48,000 nucleotides of DNA from NCBI RefSeq assembly GCF_964340395.1, contig NC_135566.1, forward strand, positions 21,163,584 through 21,211,583. Reading direction: 5' to 3'. The position numbers and the translations under genes were made by a program. Source of the DNA: Glandiceps talaboti (lineage: Eukaryota > Hemichordata > Enteropneusta > Spengelidae). Positions within the stretch are counted from its first letter, which is position 1, and the number at the start of each line of letters is the position of its first letter. The notes under the pieces were generated by a model. That model had not been told where the DNA came from and did not search any database. It was given only the letters and a program-made list of their open reading frames with translations. Shown piece after piece: positions 35,346 through 46,639 of the stretch.

Positions 35346-35867
35346 CGAGCACTGAGCAAGGTCCATTAGTTTTTCACCATTAGAGTAGTTTTTGTTACAT
35401 GGGAGGAGTTTTAAAAAAAAGTTTTTATAAGAGAACTACCGTCTCCCTCATTAACCTCTGTAAAAAATAAATAAAATAAAAGCTGTAAAAATATAACTGG
35501 TGTAAACCAAAATGCTCCTGTAGGTTGCAATTGGTTTTGCTAAATTAAAACTGAATCATAAAAGTTTGATTCAATATTTATCAATTGAAATTTTGAACAA
35601 AAATATTATGGTTTACCACACTTGTGTTTCTCTCTCAATCAGAGATCACAATGTTTAGAAAAGGGAATAGAATTCATCCAGCAAAAGCACTTTTAGTCCC
35701 CCAAAGTGAGTGACTATTACAATGGGCTCAGACTTCCAATATCTGATTTCTTTCAAAACTGGCACAAAGGTGACATGTCATTCGGAAAATATGCCATATT
35801 TGTCATCAAAAATCAATATTTTCTGCATAATTAATCATAAAACAAGCTTTATTTTGAAACCTGGCCT
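35346..35867. other. Gene-less stretch
   Basis: Nothing recognised. The small ORF at 35710 spans the edge of the long inverted repeat and has no supporting feature. Confidence 0.5.
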
Positions 35868-37085
35868 TGAGCTCCCATGGACTATACGGGGAAGGTCTGC
35901 TGTAAAGTCTGTATGCATATGTCATAAGGTACATGTACATGTATGATATAGGGTATATACTTTTCTAGGCGAGAAGATTTTGGATAACCCTGCCCATCTA
36001 GACTGGTTGATTTTATTTTAATTGTAGTTCAAAATATTGATATATTTTTCAAAATAATTCTTACAATTGCTAAAAGTAAGATTTCATTTCTCAAAAAATT
36101 AATTATTTTTGATCAGTTTTTAGGTATTACATCATATGAACTACCGTCTGCATGTATTATAGACCTGTATAGTATGTATTTTGAGTGATACAGTTGGTAT
36201 AAGAAAGAGTCAGACCATTTTTAGGGTGTGTAGTATGACAACAGTTTGGTTTTTGGGGGTTTCAACATAGCCTCCCTATGTCATTTCACAAAGAGTTGCC
36301 CACCTCATCCTGGGATATATGGTCATGTGAACAAAATTAATGAAAGTGGTTTATTTTGCCAATACTAGTTCAAAGAAGCACACTTTAGATAAATTTTCTT
36401 TGCCGGCCCTACTATTAAATTCTATCTTAATAACAATAATGTTAATAATAATAATAATAACTTTAGGGTAATAATAATAACATATAATAAATAATCACTA
36501 ATAAGTAATAAGTACTAATATAATAAATACTAATGTATGATAAATACTAATATATAATAAATACTAATATATAGTAAATAAGCACATAATTAGGCACCAA
36601 TGACTGTTAATTTCTAATTCTCCTTTCATAATTAATTGCACTTAAAGTTGAAATAGTATTGGCATTATGGATTACTCTCATTAAACATGTTCATATGACA
36701 GGACAACTCTGTGTGAAATGATACTAGGAGGCTTTGCTAAGATTACCAAGCCCTTACTGTTGTCATACTACATACCCAAAAATGGAGACACTTTCTAATA
36801 CCAACTTTATAGCACAAAATAGATACTCTACAGATCTATGATAGATACAGGCGGCAGTTTGTACGATGAAATAGCTAAAAACTGACCAAATTAATTGTCT
36901 TTTGGAAAATGAAATCTCACTTTTAAGAATTGTAATAATGTTTTGAAATTTATAGATTTATTCTAAGCTGCAACTGAAGCAAAATCTATCAGTCCAGCTG
37001 AGCAGGGTTTTCCAAAGTTTTCCAGCCCAGAAAAGTATACAAAAAAACACTGCTTTCCAGCAGACCTTTCCCACCTATGGGAGTT
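35868..37085. mobile_element. Long inverted repeat, arms ~440-510 bp, AT-rich loop
   Basis: The left arm (35868-36376) and right arm (about 36646-37085) are reverse complements at roughly 75-80 percent by eye. Paired landmarks, left with right: AAGGTCTGCTG (35892 with 37058), TATACTTTTCT (35955 with 37030), AACCCTGC (35986 with 37000), AGTATGACAACAG (36232 with 36758) and GCCAATACTA (36358 with 36655). The loop is AT-rich, with AATAAT-type simple repeats. A fold-back transposon or an old inverted duplication; no ORF of note. Confidence 0.8.
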
Positions 37086-38034
37086 GTGCACCCCCCCCCC
37101 CCTCCCATATTACTTCTGCAAAAAAAATTTAATTCTCTGAGATAGGACAAAAATACACATTTTGATAACACATACAAATTCTACCCACTTTATGCAACTT
37201 TAGTCAGTTATTATTTCATAATCAATTTAATAGTATAAAAATGTTTTTGCTTGACTTATTCTCATTGGCTTTTCTAACCATTGGGGTCGATTTTTCAGGG
37301 AGAAACAGTAGAACAATAAAAAATCAATTAATTATACTGTATTTGCAAATTTATACACACAGTTCTTTCTTTATAGTGGTTTCCCAAACCTGGGCAAGTT
37401 TACCTTCGTCAAGATTTGATTTCTTCCTTTCACCCCATTTCATAAAAAAATATTGTCTACAAATTATAACCTTGAAAATTTAATATCAACCATATGGGAG
37501 CACTTTGGTAAATGTAATTTATATTGAATGTATTTTTTCATTATTTTATTAAATAAAACACAATATATTAACCAAACTGTATTAATACAATTTCCATGCA
37601 AGTTTATTTTCAGGAAGCCAGGCTCGACAAAGATGGACAAATGATGGAAAATGTGAGTCAAAAAACTGTCTTTTTAATATTTAATATGTTTATACATTGA
37701 AAGTTAGATTTAGAAACTTTATTTCTATTTGATTGTCATGTCTGCAATACAAAATAAATTTAGAAAATAATATAATTGCATTGTGAGTGAATACTTCAAT
37801 TCTTATACTATTTCTTAAATTTCTTTCTTTTAGCCTGTGGTGATAAGAAGACCCAAGACTGATCGATGTATTTGATTATTACGATACTGATGTGTATTTT
37901 GCATTTATGTATATCTATTAAAATGTAATTTATGTATTGAAATGTATTTTTAAGTTATTTTATTAGTAGAACTTTTGGAGGAGTTTAGAAGAACAGAAAA
38001 ACAGTTTCAGACATCAGAACCAAGTAAGTTTTTT
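37086..38034. other. Gene-less stretch
   Basis: A C-run (about 37091-37102) then AT-rich sequence with no recognised gene; ORFs at 37241 and 37464 lack support. Confidence 0.5.
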
Positions 38035-39240
38035 TTAGTTTGTATGGCTGCATGAATGATTGCTCTTTTAACTATCCCACCTCACCCCTTCCAACATACG
38101 TACATCAAATACACTATCATTTTTGCGTCTCCGGCACCAATTGTCATATCTGCGCCATCATCTACCTCGCGTTTCGGTCCGCAGTCTTCGCTGCACATGA
38201 TCATATATTACATATTGACATACACAAACAGCACTCCTCGATTTTTGTTATCCCTTTCCGTACGTCTGGTTTCTTGTGGATTTTGGTTTTCTCTGACTAG
38301 GTGGGTCTCTAGGGTTGATTACTTTGTTGTTTGGTTGGTTGGCGTTGGTTGGTTGGTTGGTCGGTTGGTCGGTTGGTTGGTTGGTTGGCAATGGTTCGTT
38401 GGTTAGTCCTTTGTAGGTTTTACATATTTTTCACTTGCTGTCTATGGCCTTAATCTCTCATACCAACACACATAAACCTCACAAACCTCCGCCGTGTCGC
38501 CGCCATCTCTATTACTGCCGTGTCGCCATCTTTATTTGCCATCACCGTTGTGCGTCATATTCATTACAACAATACAATAAAGTCCCCCATTCATTTTAAC
38601 TTTCTGTATGTATGTTTGTATGGTTTAGAGTTATAATGGCACATTCCATTACAACTCTTCATATTCGCAGTCAACCCTCTCCCCCCAAAAAAAAACAAAA
38701 CAAAAAGTATGTGTCCTTGTATGGTGATTCAAATTGGCAACAAAGAATTGCTTGGCAGCGATGACACCCCTAGCATTGACTAGATAATATGGATTTTAGA
38801 GTAATCAATTTCCAATGCGGCCTAAATTCAACTGCATACAGAGCTCAGTAGAGCTATCAAACATTTAATCCTCTTTTTATCAGGGGGGTGGGTTGGTCAA
38901 TTTCACTACAAACATTCAAATTAAACTCTCAAATCCAGGGGACCATATAGCCAGAATTACCATACGAGTATGACTACATTCGCATTCTCAGTCTAAATAA
39001 TTGTTGGCATAAAAATGCTACTAATGACTGAGTGAATTTAAGGTACTGTCGTCTTTAGTGTATCCATGGCTGTGTATTTCAAGGCAATATCTATTATATG
39101 GTACGTCTACAGAATATCAAGTATACATCACTTACACCTAAAAGCTATGAATGGTAAGCGTCATCTAGAAGTTCTTTACTTATCTTTGCTGTTCATCTAC
39201 AATTGATCTGTGCTGTCATGAACACAGATGAAAAGTGATG
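38035..39240 (+). repeat. Dispersed repeat R3, copy 1
   Basis: Diverged direct copy of 40676-41815. Shared words include CCCCTAGCATTGACTAGATA, ACAAAGAATTGCTTGGCAGC, TACATCACNTACA and GGTCTTT-like simple sequence. Contains a (GGTT)n microsatellite at about 38333-38400. ORFs at 38040 and 38056 have diverged counterparts in copy 2 only through the repeat and show no coding conservation. Confidence 0.8.
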
Positions 39241-39699
39241 TAGCCTCAAATATTCATCTGAAAGTTGTTCATAAACTGATAAATTTTCATCAAGTCTTCA
39301 TCAAAGACAGTCTTCAATATTTCAACTTTTACTAGCCAAGTCAAATTCAGAATTTTTTATGACAAATATGGCCAATATTTTGTCATCATTGCAAAGGTCA
39401 CAAAACAAAGCAATGACGAGGTCTCAAAGCTCATTATAAATAAAATGGGTATTAAGTCATTTAATTTAGGTTTCTATGTATTAAGCTACCAGACTGAGCT
39501 TGTGCACAAAATGTGAAGTTTGACATTTGTGCCAGGCTTGGTTGAAATTGGTCTATGCATCTCTGCTGTATACTGTGCACTATGATTAATGTTTGGCTAT
39601 TTGACCTTGAAGATACAGGTCGAGGTCAAAGGTCGAGGTCTCAGAAAGACCATTATCAATAATATGGATATGGATAATATAACACTCAAACACACTTCA
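39241..39699. other. Sequence between R3 and the 51-bp satellite
   Basis: No gene. Contains a run of receptor-like half-sites at 39617-39640 (AGGTCGAGGTCAAAGGTCGA followed by GGTC). Confidence 0.5.
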
Positions 39700-40375
39700 A
39701 TAATAGCACTCGGTATTAAATAGCACTATTGCAAGAAATGTGGGAATTGAATACTAGCATCCATTATTAAATAGCACTATTGCAAGACATGTGGGAATTG
39801 AATAATAGCAACCGGTATTAAATAGCACTATTGCAAGAAATGTGGGAATTGAATACTAGCACCCGGTATTAAATAGCACTATTGCAAGAAATGTGGGAAT
39901 TGAATACTAGCACCCGGTATTAAATAGCACTATTGCAAGAAATGTGGGAATTGAATACTAGCAACCGGTATTAAATAGCACTATTGCAAGAAATGTGGGA
40001 ATTGAATACTAGCACCCGGTATTAAATAGCACTATTGCAAGAAATGTGGGAATTGAATACTAGCACCCGGTATTAAATAGCACTATTGCAAGAAATGTGG
40101 GAATTGAATAATAGCAACCGGTATTAAATAGCACTATTGCAAGAAATGTGGGAATTGAATACTAGCACCCGGTATTAAATAGCACTATTGCAAGAAATGT
40201 GGGAATTGAATACTAGCACCCGGTATTAAATAGCACTATTGCAAGAAATGTGGGAATTGAATACTAGCAACCGGTATTAAATAGCACTATTGCAAGAAAT
40301 GTGGGAATTGAATACTAGCACCCGGTATTAAATAGCACTATTGCAAGAAATGTGGGAATTGAATACTAGCAACCG
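39700..40375. repeat. 51-bp satellite, about 13 copies with higher-order order of variants
   Basis: Unit 51 bp (AATAGCACTATTGCAAGAAA, TGTGGGAATTGAATACTAGC, A-C/A-CCGGTATTA). After the first irregular units the variants follow the order CAACC, CACCC, CACCC repeatedly (39808, 39860, 39911, 39962, 40013, 40065, 40116, 40167, 40219, 40268 ...), a trimer of 153 bp. A second variant (AATAATAGC) marks every second trimer (39800, 40108), a ~306-bp hexamer. Confidence 0.95.
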
Positions 40376-40675
40376 TTCATGTTGTACTTAAAAATAGTGA
40401 ACCCCCCCTGCAATTCATCCACAAAACAATCCCCCCCCCCTGACAAATATAAAAACACAATGTCCTGCCCATCTGTTGACAGGAAACACTCTTTTTGTTC
40501 ACGCACACTGCATATATAGTTAATTTTACATGTTACATTTTCAGTAATTTTATTTTTTATACTATTTTTTTATAACATTAGCATGGAACTATAACAAAAC
40601 AATAGATGGTTACAAAGGCCAAAGAAAATGATTATCAAAATCTTGTGAAATTAAAATGCTTTTACTTTTCTAAGT
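40376..40675. other. Gene-less stretch with C-runs
   Basis: Nothing recognised apart from C-runs near 40402 and 40431. Confidence 0.5.
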
Positions 40676-41815
40676 ATGAATGAATGAATGAGTGACTGTT
40701 GTTCTTATAACCCCCTCTCCAACCTACACATTTCAAATACTACCCGTATTTTCATCATCATCGCCATCAACTACCTCACGCCTCGGTCCTTTTTTGCCAT
40801 CACTACGCATGACCACATATTACATATACACAAACGGTTCATCTTTTTTCTTTTTCTTCTCATTTTGGGTTGTCCTCAGGTTAGGTTAGGTCAGAGGGTC
40901 GGTAGTTTGGATTACTTTCACTTGCCTGGCTATGGACTTTCTCTCATACTTAACATCCACAGACACAAATTTCGCACTTCCACCACTGTCACCAATTTCA
41001 CCACGTCTCCGTTTGCATTCATCATCTTCGCTGCGTCTTCATCTGCATTCGCCATCCTTCCCGCGTCTCCACCTGCATTCGTCATGTTCGCCCTGTGTCA
41101 TATTTAAGTTATTTTTACACCAACACCAACACAAACTATAGGTTTTCATGTTTGAGAGGTATAATGGCACCATACCCTCATAACTCTTCACTATTGGCTG
41201 TCAAGCATTGTGAGTGTGTGTATTAAACTTGCCCCCCCCCAAAAAAAAAATAAATAAATAAATAAATAAATAAAAGTAATAAATAAAAATAAAGGAAAAA
41301 CTGTGGCCTATTGTATATAAATGGGTATGTATGGCAACTCAAAGGAAGCGACAAAGAATTGCTTGGCAGCAATGATACCCCTAGCATTGACTAGATAATA
41401 TGTACGTTAGATTCAATATTTCATGCGCCACATTTCAACAGAGCTCAGTGAAGTTCTACCAACCCTGTACATCATATCATTGGGATTAGGAATGGACAAT
41501 AAAAATATCAAGGATCTAACGTTCAGGGGACTTTTTTGCCCGACTTGCCATATCATAACGGTACTCGGTATATACCAGTTAATCTAGATGAATGAAATAA
41601 ATGAAATAAAATATACCATAAGTTCTATAAATAGTCTATACATATAATGACCAACTGAAAGTACTATCGTCTGGCTTTTGTGGCTGTCATTCAAGGCAAT
41701 TTCTATTACATCTACAAGATATCAAGTGTACATCACCTACATCTGACGGCTTAGAGTGTTAAGTGTCTTCTCTAGGGTACTTACTTTTTATTATTCGTCT
41801 ACATTTGATCATGAT
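40676..41815 (+). repeat. Dispersed repeat R3, copy 2
   Basis: Diverged direct copy of 38035-39240. Includes TC-rich low-complexity sequence (CGCCATCNTTCCCGCGTCTC type words), an A/AATA run at 41240-41290 and GGCTGTCATTCAAGGCAATT near 41680, parallel to copy 1. The Ser/Phe-rich ORFs at 40688 and 40692 are low-complexity artefacts. Confidence 0.8.
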
Positions 41816-41825
41816 GTGTGATGAT

Positions 41826-41943
41826 GAACGTAAGTGTAGTCTGTAAGGTACGCCGTGATGGGGCGCCCTCACACTTCAGCCAACCCCTCTCACGCCGGTG
41901 AGGGCGGAACGTCAGGACGTATCTTACAGTCGAACGTAAGTGA
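41826..41943. repeat. GC-rich inverted repeat (~45-bp arms)
   Basis: CTGTAAGGTACGCCGTGATG with GCGCCCTCAC on the left (41840-41873) is matched in reverse complement by GTGAGGGCGGAACGTCAGGA with CGTATCTTACAG on the right (41899-41930). A stable hairpin in otherwise AT-rich DNA; possibly a MITE. Confidence 0.6.
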
Positions 41944-42332
41944 CACACAAAATTAATTATGTATGCGTAAGAGCAAATGACACACATCTTATGGCAAATG
42001 ACTAGCGTATGGAAATAAATGACACACATAAGGCAAGTAATGCACGTATGACCACAGGGGCGTGTAATATTTCTTAGATTGTTGTTTTCCTGGTCTACAG
42101 ACTAGATATAACAACCTTTTGACTATATATTCCTACCTGAAAGTAAGGAAAAAACATTTCCGCTACTTTAGAGATTGACACATTTGTAGCAGCAGGATTC
42201 GTACGATATTTTCCAAAGAAAACGGCGATCCAGGGCGGCAATCTAAGCAATAATACGTGTCCTGTGCTCGATACTATAAATGACGCACACACAAGGCGAA
42301 TGATGCACACATGACAATAAATCTAAATGACA
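41944..42332. repeat. Diverged AAATGACACACAT repeats and unique sequence
   Basis: AAATGACACACAT or close forms occur near 41976, 42016 and 42325 with related words between (GACGCACACACAAGGCGAAT at 42283). No gene. Confidence 0.5.
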
Positions 42333-45147
42333 CACATGACTACATGCGATGTGACTACATGCGATATGACTACATGAGGTGACTACATGCGATGTGACTA
42401 CATGAGATGACTACATGCGATGTGACTACATGAGATGACTACATTAGATGACTACATGCAATACTGCGATGCGAGATGATGACATGATATGCGGCGATTT
42501 TGTAATGACGTTATGCCATTCGTAGATTATTCAATATGCATAAGGGGTAGACCATTCGATATCCTGGGGGGCTTGGAAGATTGGTGGAGAGTCATTATTT
42601 TTTTCCCACCTGCTTGCCTGAGAATTATTTTTTTCTCCTTTTCCTATGCTGGCAACTTTTTTTTTCTTTGCTTCTTTGAGATATCCGGATTTTTTTTACG
42701 TCAATGTTGAACACCTACATTTGTTGCCACAATTTTCTGTTTGGTTTTGGCACACGGTAATAGAGAGAGTAAAAAGATGCTGTTCTATCACACACATATT
42801 ATATTTAAAAAACTACATATTTCATACATGTTTGATTTTCAATTAAATAAGCATGCCATGGTATGGTGACACACTGAAAATACAAATCGGAAACTTGATT
42901 GGTGAGCCCAAACATTCAGATAGACCGGTCAGTTTCTCCAGATTGGTGGATGGGGGGGGGGGGGTGTCAGTGTTTTTTTTCCATTGGGCCGACAAAAAGT
43001 CACTGACCCCCCCCCCCCCCCTTGAATAAAGTTTCATAGCATCTGACAGTAAGTTGTAGAGGGAAGAGCTTTGAGACTGGGGTATGTCCACCTCTTGTGC
43101 GAGTGTCTGTGAATGGGGGGGGGGGGTTCTAGCCGGTCTCCCCCATGAAAACGGCCTGGATGATTTTTACTTCTAAAGGCAATGTTTAGGCTATTCACAG
43201 ACACTTTCAGACAATAATTTACAAATTTTACAAGACAGCTCTAACATGTAAAAAGCAACTCTGTGAGGTTGAAACATTTTTGAAATAAAGTTTCATAGCA
43301 TCTTGACAGTAAGAGTTGGAGGAAAGAACTTTGATTTGAGACTGGAACATGTCTACCTCTTACGGGGGGTTCTCGGGAGTCCCCCTAGAAGCCCTCGAGG
43401 TTTTTTACTTCTCAAGCAATGTTTAGGCTATTCACAGACACTTTCAGACAATAATTTGCAAGCTTTACAAGACAGCTCTAACATGTAAAAAGCAACTACA
43501 CATGGTTGAAACATTTTTGAAATAAAATTTCATAGCATCTTGACAGTAAGAGGTGGAGGGAAGAACTTTGATTTGAGGCTTGGACATGTCTACCTCTTAT
43601 GGGGGGGGTCCTAGGGGATCTCCCCTAGAAGCTTTTTAAGTTTTTTTTTTACCAATTTTGGTGAATCTTATTGTTGGTTTAACGAATGAGTGGCCTCTGG
43701 GGTGATGGAGTCCAAGGCCCCCCCCCCGCCAGATCTGCAGTTTTTTGTTTCTATTTAGGCGATTTTTAGGTTATTCATAGCCTCTGAGATATATATTGCC
43801 AAACATCGAAAAGCTAAAGTAAATATAACTTTTTACATAAGTTTTCCATGTTATAAAAGTGGGCCTGTAACATTGGTATAGGGTCATTGATATTGCATTT
43901 ATAGTAAAGTTACTGATGTGTTAGAGCACTTTAGGAGGTCATACCTAGTGTACAATATAAACTTGAATTTGAGTTGTGGTGTCGATACATGTAGTGTCTG
44001 AAATAGGAAGTATAGCATCCCTTTTGACAAATTCATATTGAAGAGACTAGAACAATTTAGATTAAGTTCTTTTATAAACTATCCAATAGTATGAAGGTTA
44101 CCATTACAAAACCTTCAAGTTCACTTTTGCCCCAAAGTGTAAGATAAGTGAAGCACTGATTGTGAAACAGCCAAACACTTACATGGCATGTTCTGTAACT
44201 AGTGTTGTAGCTAGGTAATACATGTATTATATGTATATTTTTTATGTATAGTTATGTTTGAACCCTTACATGAAGTAATATTTAAACCATTTATGAAAGA
44301 AACAGAGACAAGAACAAATATTATATGTACCACAGGCTAACGAAACTGACTGGTCCCTGACATGTGTTTGAAACTGTTTGTCATGATTTGACAAGTGTCC
44401 TGGTTGGAGAGGTACGAGCAATTTGAACAGTATACTCGAACCTGTGCATCATTTCCCTGCCAAGACATTTTTTTTCTAGCAGCAGTGGTCCATCTTTTTT
44501 TTCCATAACCCTCTCATATCCGAATTTTTTTTTCAAGCAAATCCATTTGGCATCTTTTTTCCCCAAAAATCTTCCAAGCCCTCCCCCCCCCCCAGAATAT
44601 CAAATGGTCCACCTCTTACCACGTGCAACATGCTGAGGAGTACTCCCTAGCCTGTTTCATATTAATACTCGTATTATGCGTATTGAATGATCTACGAATG
44701 GCATAACGTCATTACAAAATCGCCGCATATCATGTCATCATCGCAGTATTGCATATAGTCATCTCATGTAGTCATGTCGCATGTAGTCATCTCATGTAGT
44801 CATATCGCATGTAGTCATATCGCATGTAGTCATCTCATGTAGTCACATCGCATGTAGTCACCTCATGAGCATGTAGTCATATCGCATGTAGTCATCTCAT
44901 GTAGTCATATCGCATGTAGTCATCTCATGTAGTCATATCGCATGTAGTCATATCGCATGTAGTCACCATGTAGTCATATCGCATATAGTCATCTCATATA
45001 GTCATATCGCATATAGTCATTGCAGTATTGCATATAGTCATTGTAGTATTGCATATAGTCATTGCAGTATTGCATATAGTCATTGCAGTATTGCATACAG
45101 TCATTGCAGTATTGTATTTTCGAATATTGGCAGGCATTCTACGCCAT
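42333..45147. mobile_element. Composite TIR element C, second copy of family B
   Basis: Same plan as B: left subterminal GACTACATG array (42333-42480; the outermost left end is missing), the conserved block GCGGCGATTTTGTAATGACG, a core 42923-44356 bounded by GACCGGTCAGTTTCT and AACTGACTGGTCCC, then the right arm with a long array (about 44745-45110) and the outer end CGAATATTGGCAGGCATTC (to 45139). Sequence is very close to B over most of its length. The core has three ~235-bp internal tandem units (TTTCATAGCATC...GACAG; 43028, 43298, 43528) where B has two. No transposase ORF. Confidence 0.88.
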
Positions 45148-45234
45148 ACACATGGTGTCTTAGACTCTCTCAGTCCTCGGAGCTTCGCATTACTAAAATT
45201 GAAGCTAAACGAGTTATTTCATATGTACTGATAT

Positions 45235-45384
45235 CATGTACTATGAAAGTATATAAACCCCAGTAAGGGACATTTTGCTCACAAGATAGTATCTCGTGCT
45301 CACAAGATAGTATGTCGTGCTCATGAAATTATGTTTTATTTTTTATTTTACAAAATGTCCCTTACTGGCTTTCATAATGTACAT
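45235..45384. mobile_element. Small MITE with 18-bp perfect TIRs
   Basis: CCAGTAAGGGACATTTTG (45260-45277) is perfectly matched by CAAAATGTCCCTTACTGG (45351-45368). Outside, ATGTACTATGAAAG and CTTTCATAATGTAC extend the inverted repeat with a 9-base insertion on the left. The interior has two GCTCACAAGATAGTAT words. It ends about 100 bp before the sulfotransferase exon. Confidence 0.75.
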
Positions 45385-45475
45385 AACCGTCCCGGTACTC
45401 GAATATCCTTGTACTGTGCCACACACACATCGACCACACAGAGATAACCATTCGTTGACGTTGACCGACGCTCCC

Positions 45476-45728
45476 TGCCGTTTGTCTGATCAAGATATCC
45501 AGCGAATTGAGATGGCATGCTCTGTTGAAGGTATGAGAGAATCCATCCACAAGTGTATCATACTGGACAAGGCCATCTTTGACGGCGATGCCAAGCAATT
45601 TGTTAGGAAGGGTATTGTTGGTGATTGGAAGAACCATTTCCTAGTGGCTCAGAACGAAATGTTTTTACGAGGAAATCGTTGGCAGATTGGATGAAGCAGG
45701 TATTCACTTGAAGTATGAGTTGCCATAG
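45476..45728 (+). pseudogene. Cytosolic sulfotransferase (SULT), last exon, one frame break
   Basis: Cytosolic sulfotransferases move sulfate from PAPS to hydroxyl or amine groups. This segment encodes their C-terminal part: RLSDQDIQRIEMACSVEGM, then FVRKGIVGDWKNHFLVAQNE, which holds the 3'-phosphate-binding RKG--GDWK motif of the PAPS site. After ATG at 45659 the frame is lost: with the five Ts at 45662-45666 the reading ends at a nearby TGA, whereas the other frame continues YEEIVGRLDEAGIHLKYEL to TAG at 45726-45728, just as SULTs end. A one-base length change in the T-run, either a real mutation or a sequencing slip, explains this. No upstream SULT exon was found; element C and a MITE lie directly upstream. 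The 5' exon boundary is uncertain. Confidence 0.75.
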
Positions 45729-46639
45729 TTTTAGATGATATAATCGAGTGCTGAGTCAGTTTAACCCGTTCAACTAGTGGGCCTTAAACTGTGTATTAGA
45801 TAATATAGTGTGAAAGAACTGAACTTGATGGAATGATATTCTTATCAAAAATGATTAAATTTGAAAGAATGAATTAAAAACAAAGTTTTGACAATAGAAT
45901 AATATAATAATGGTTGCATTTTCTTACTTTATGAATACTGTTATCTGTGCCAATACCAACAAACGGGTTCAAAACCACTTGGAGTTTCGCCAGACGTATG
46001 CCAAATAAAGATTATTATGCGAATAAAGTAATTAAAGGGGTGGCACAAGCTGTGATTATAAGTCTTGGACCGAGTACCTCATATAGTCACAGTCCTCTAT
46101 TCACTGTTCAAAGCATACTCAACCATCACTTGAAATCAAAGCTTATAATCAATCCGATGACGTCATTTATTATAGATATAAAAATGTCGAGGAAATCGCT
46201 ACTATGCAATCAAGTGTTCTAGCAATGCCAGACATTAACATTATACTAGAATAGTTTAAAACGGTTTTATGTAAGTATTTTCACTTGAATAAAAATTTTA
46301 TGAACTGTGCTTGTGCCACTTTAAGTACTGGACACTGGAGAATATTAGTGACAAAAGACGATTAACACCTTCACAGAAATTTAAACTTTGTGTAAATGAT
46401 ACCATCTAACAAAACCTAGATTTGATAAACCATAGACCCTGTGGAGTGTCTATGAATAAACTAATATAAACGAGAGCTTCTTACTGCAGCTGGTAGAAAT
46501 GAACAAGATAAAGGACACTGTTCAACGACTCTGTCCCTGGCCATACCTTTCAATTCGGAGGGAAATGAAAAGTGTTCTCCAGTAAAGACAGTATAAGAAA
46601 GCAGTTGGAACTTAAGTTGTTTACCAATTAGACACTCTT
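45729..46639. other. Gene-less stretch
   Basis: No gene recognised. A full CRE word TGACGTCA lies at 46158-46165. Part of the right end may be 5' LINE sequence. Confidence 0.4.

Noticed and set aside
38040-38406. ORFs of 86 and 116 codons
   Set aside because: They lie in dispersed repeat R3 and GGTT microsatellite sequence; the other R3 copy does not keep the frame.
40688-41141. Ser/Phe/Pro-rich ORFs
   Set aside because: Low-complexity TC-rich part of R3 copy 2.
46158-46165. CRE site TGACGTCA as a promoter element
   Set aside because: No gene start is visible nearby; an isolated 8-bp match is expected by chance in tens of kilobases.
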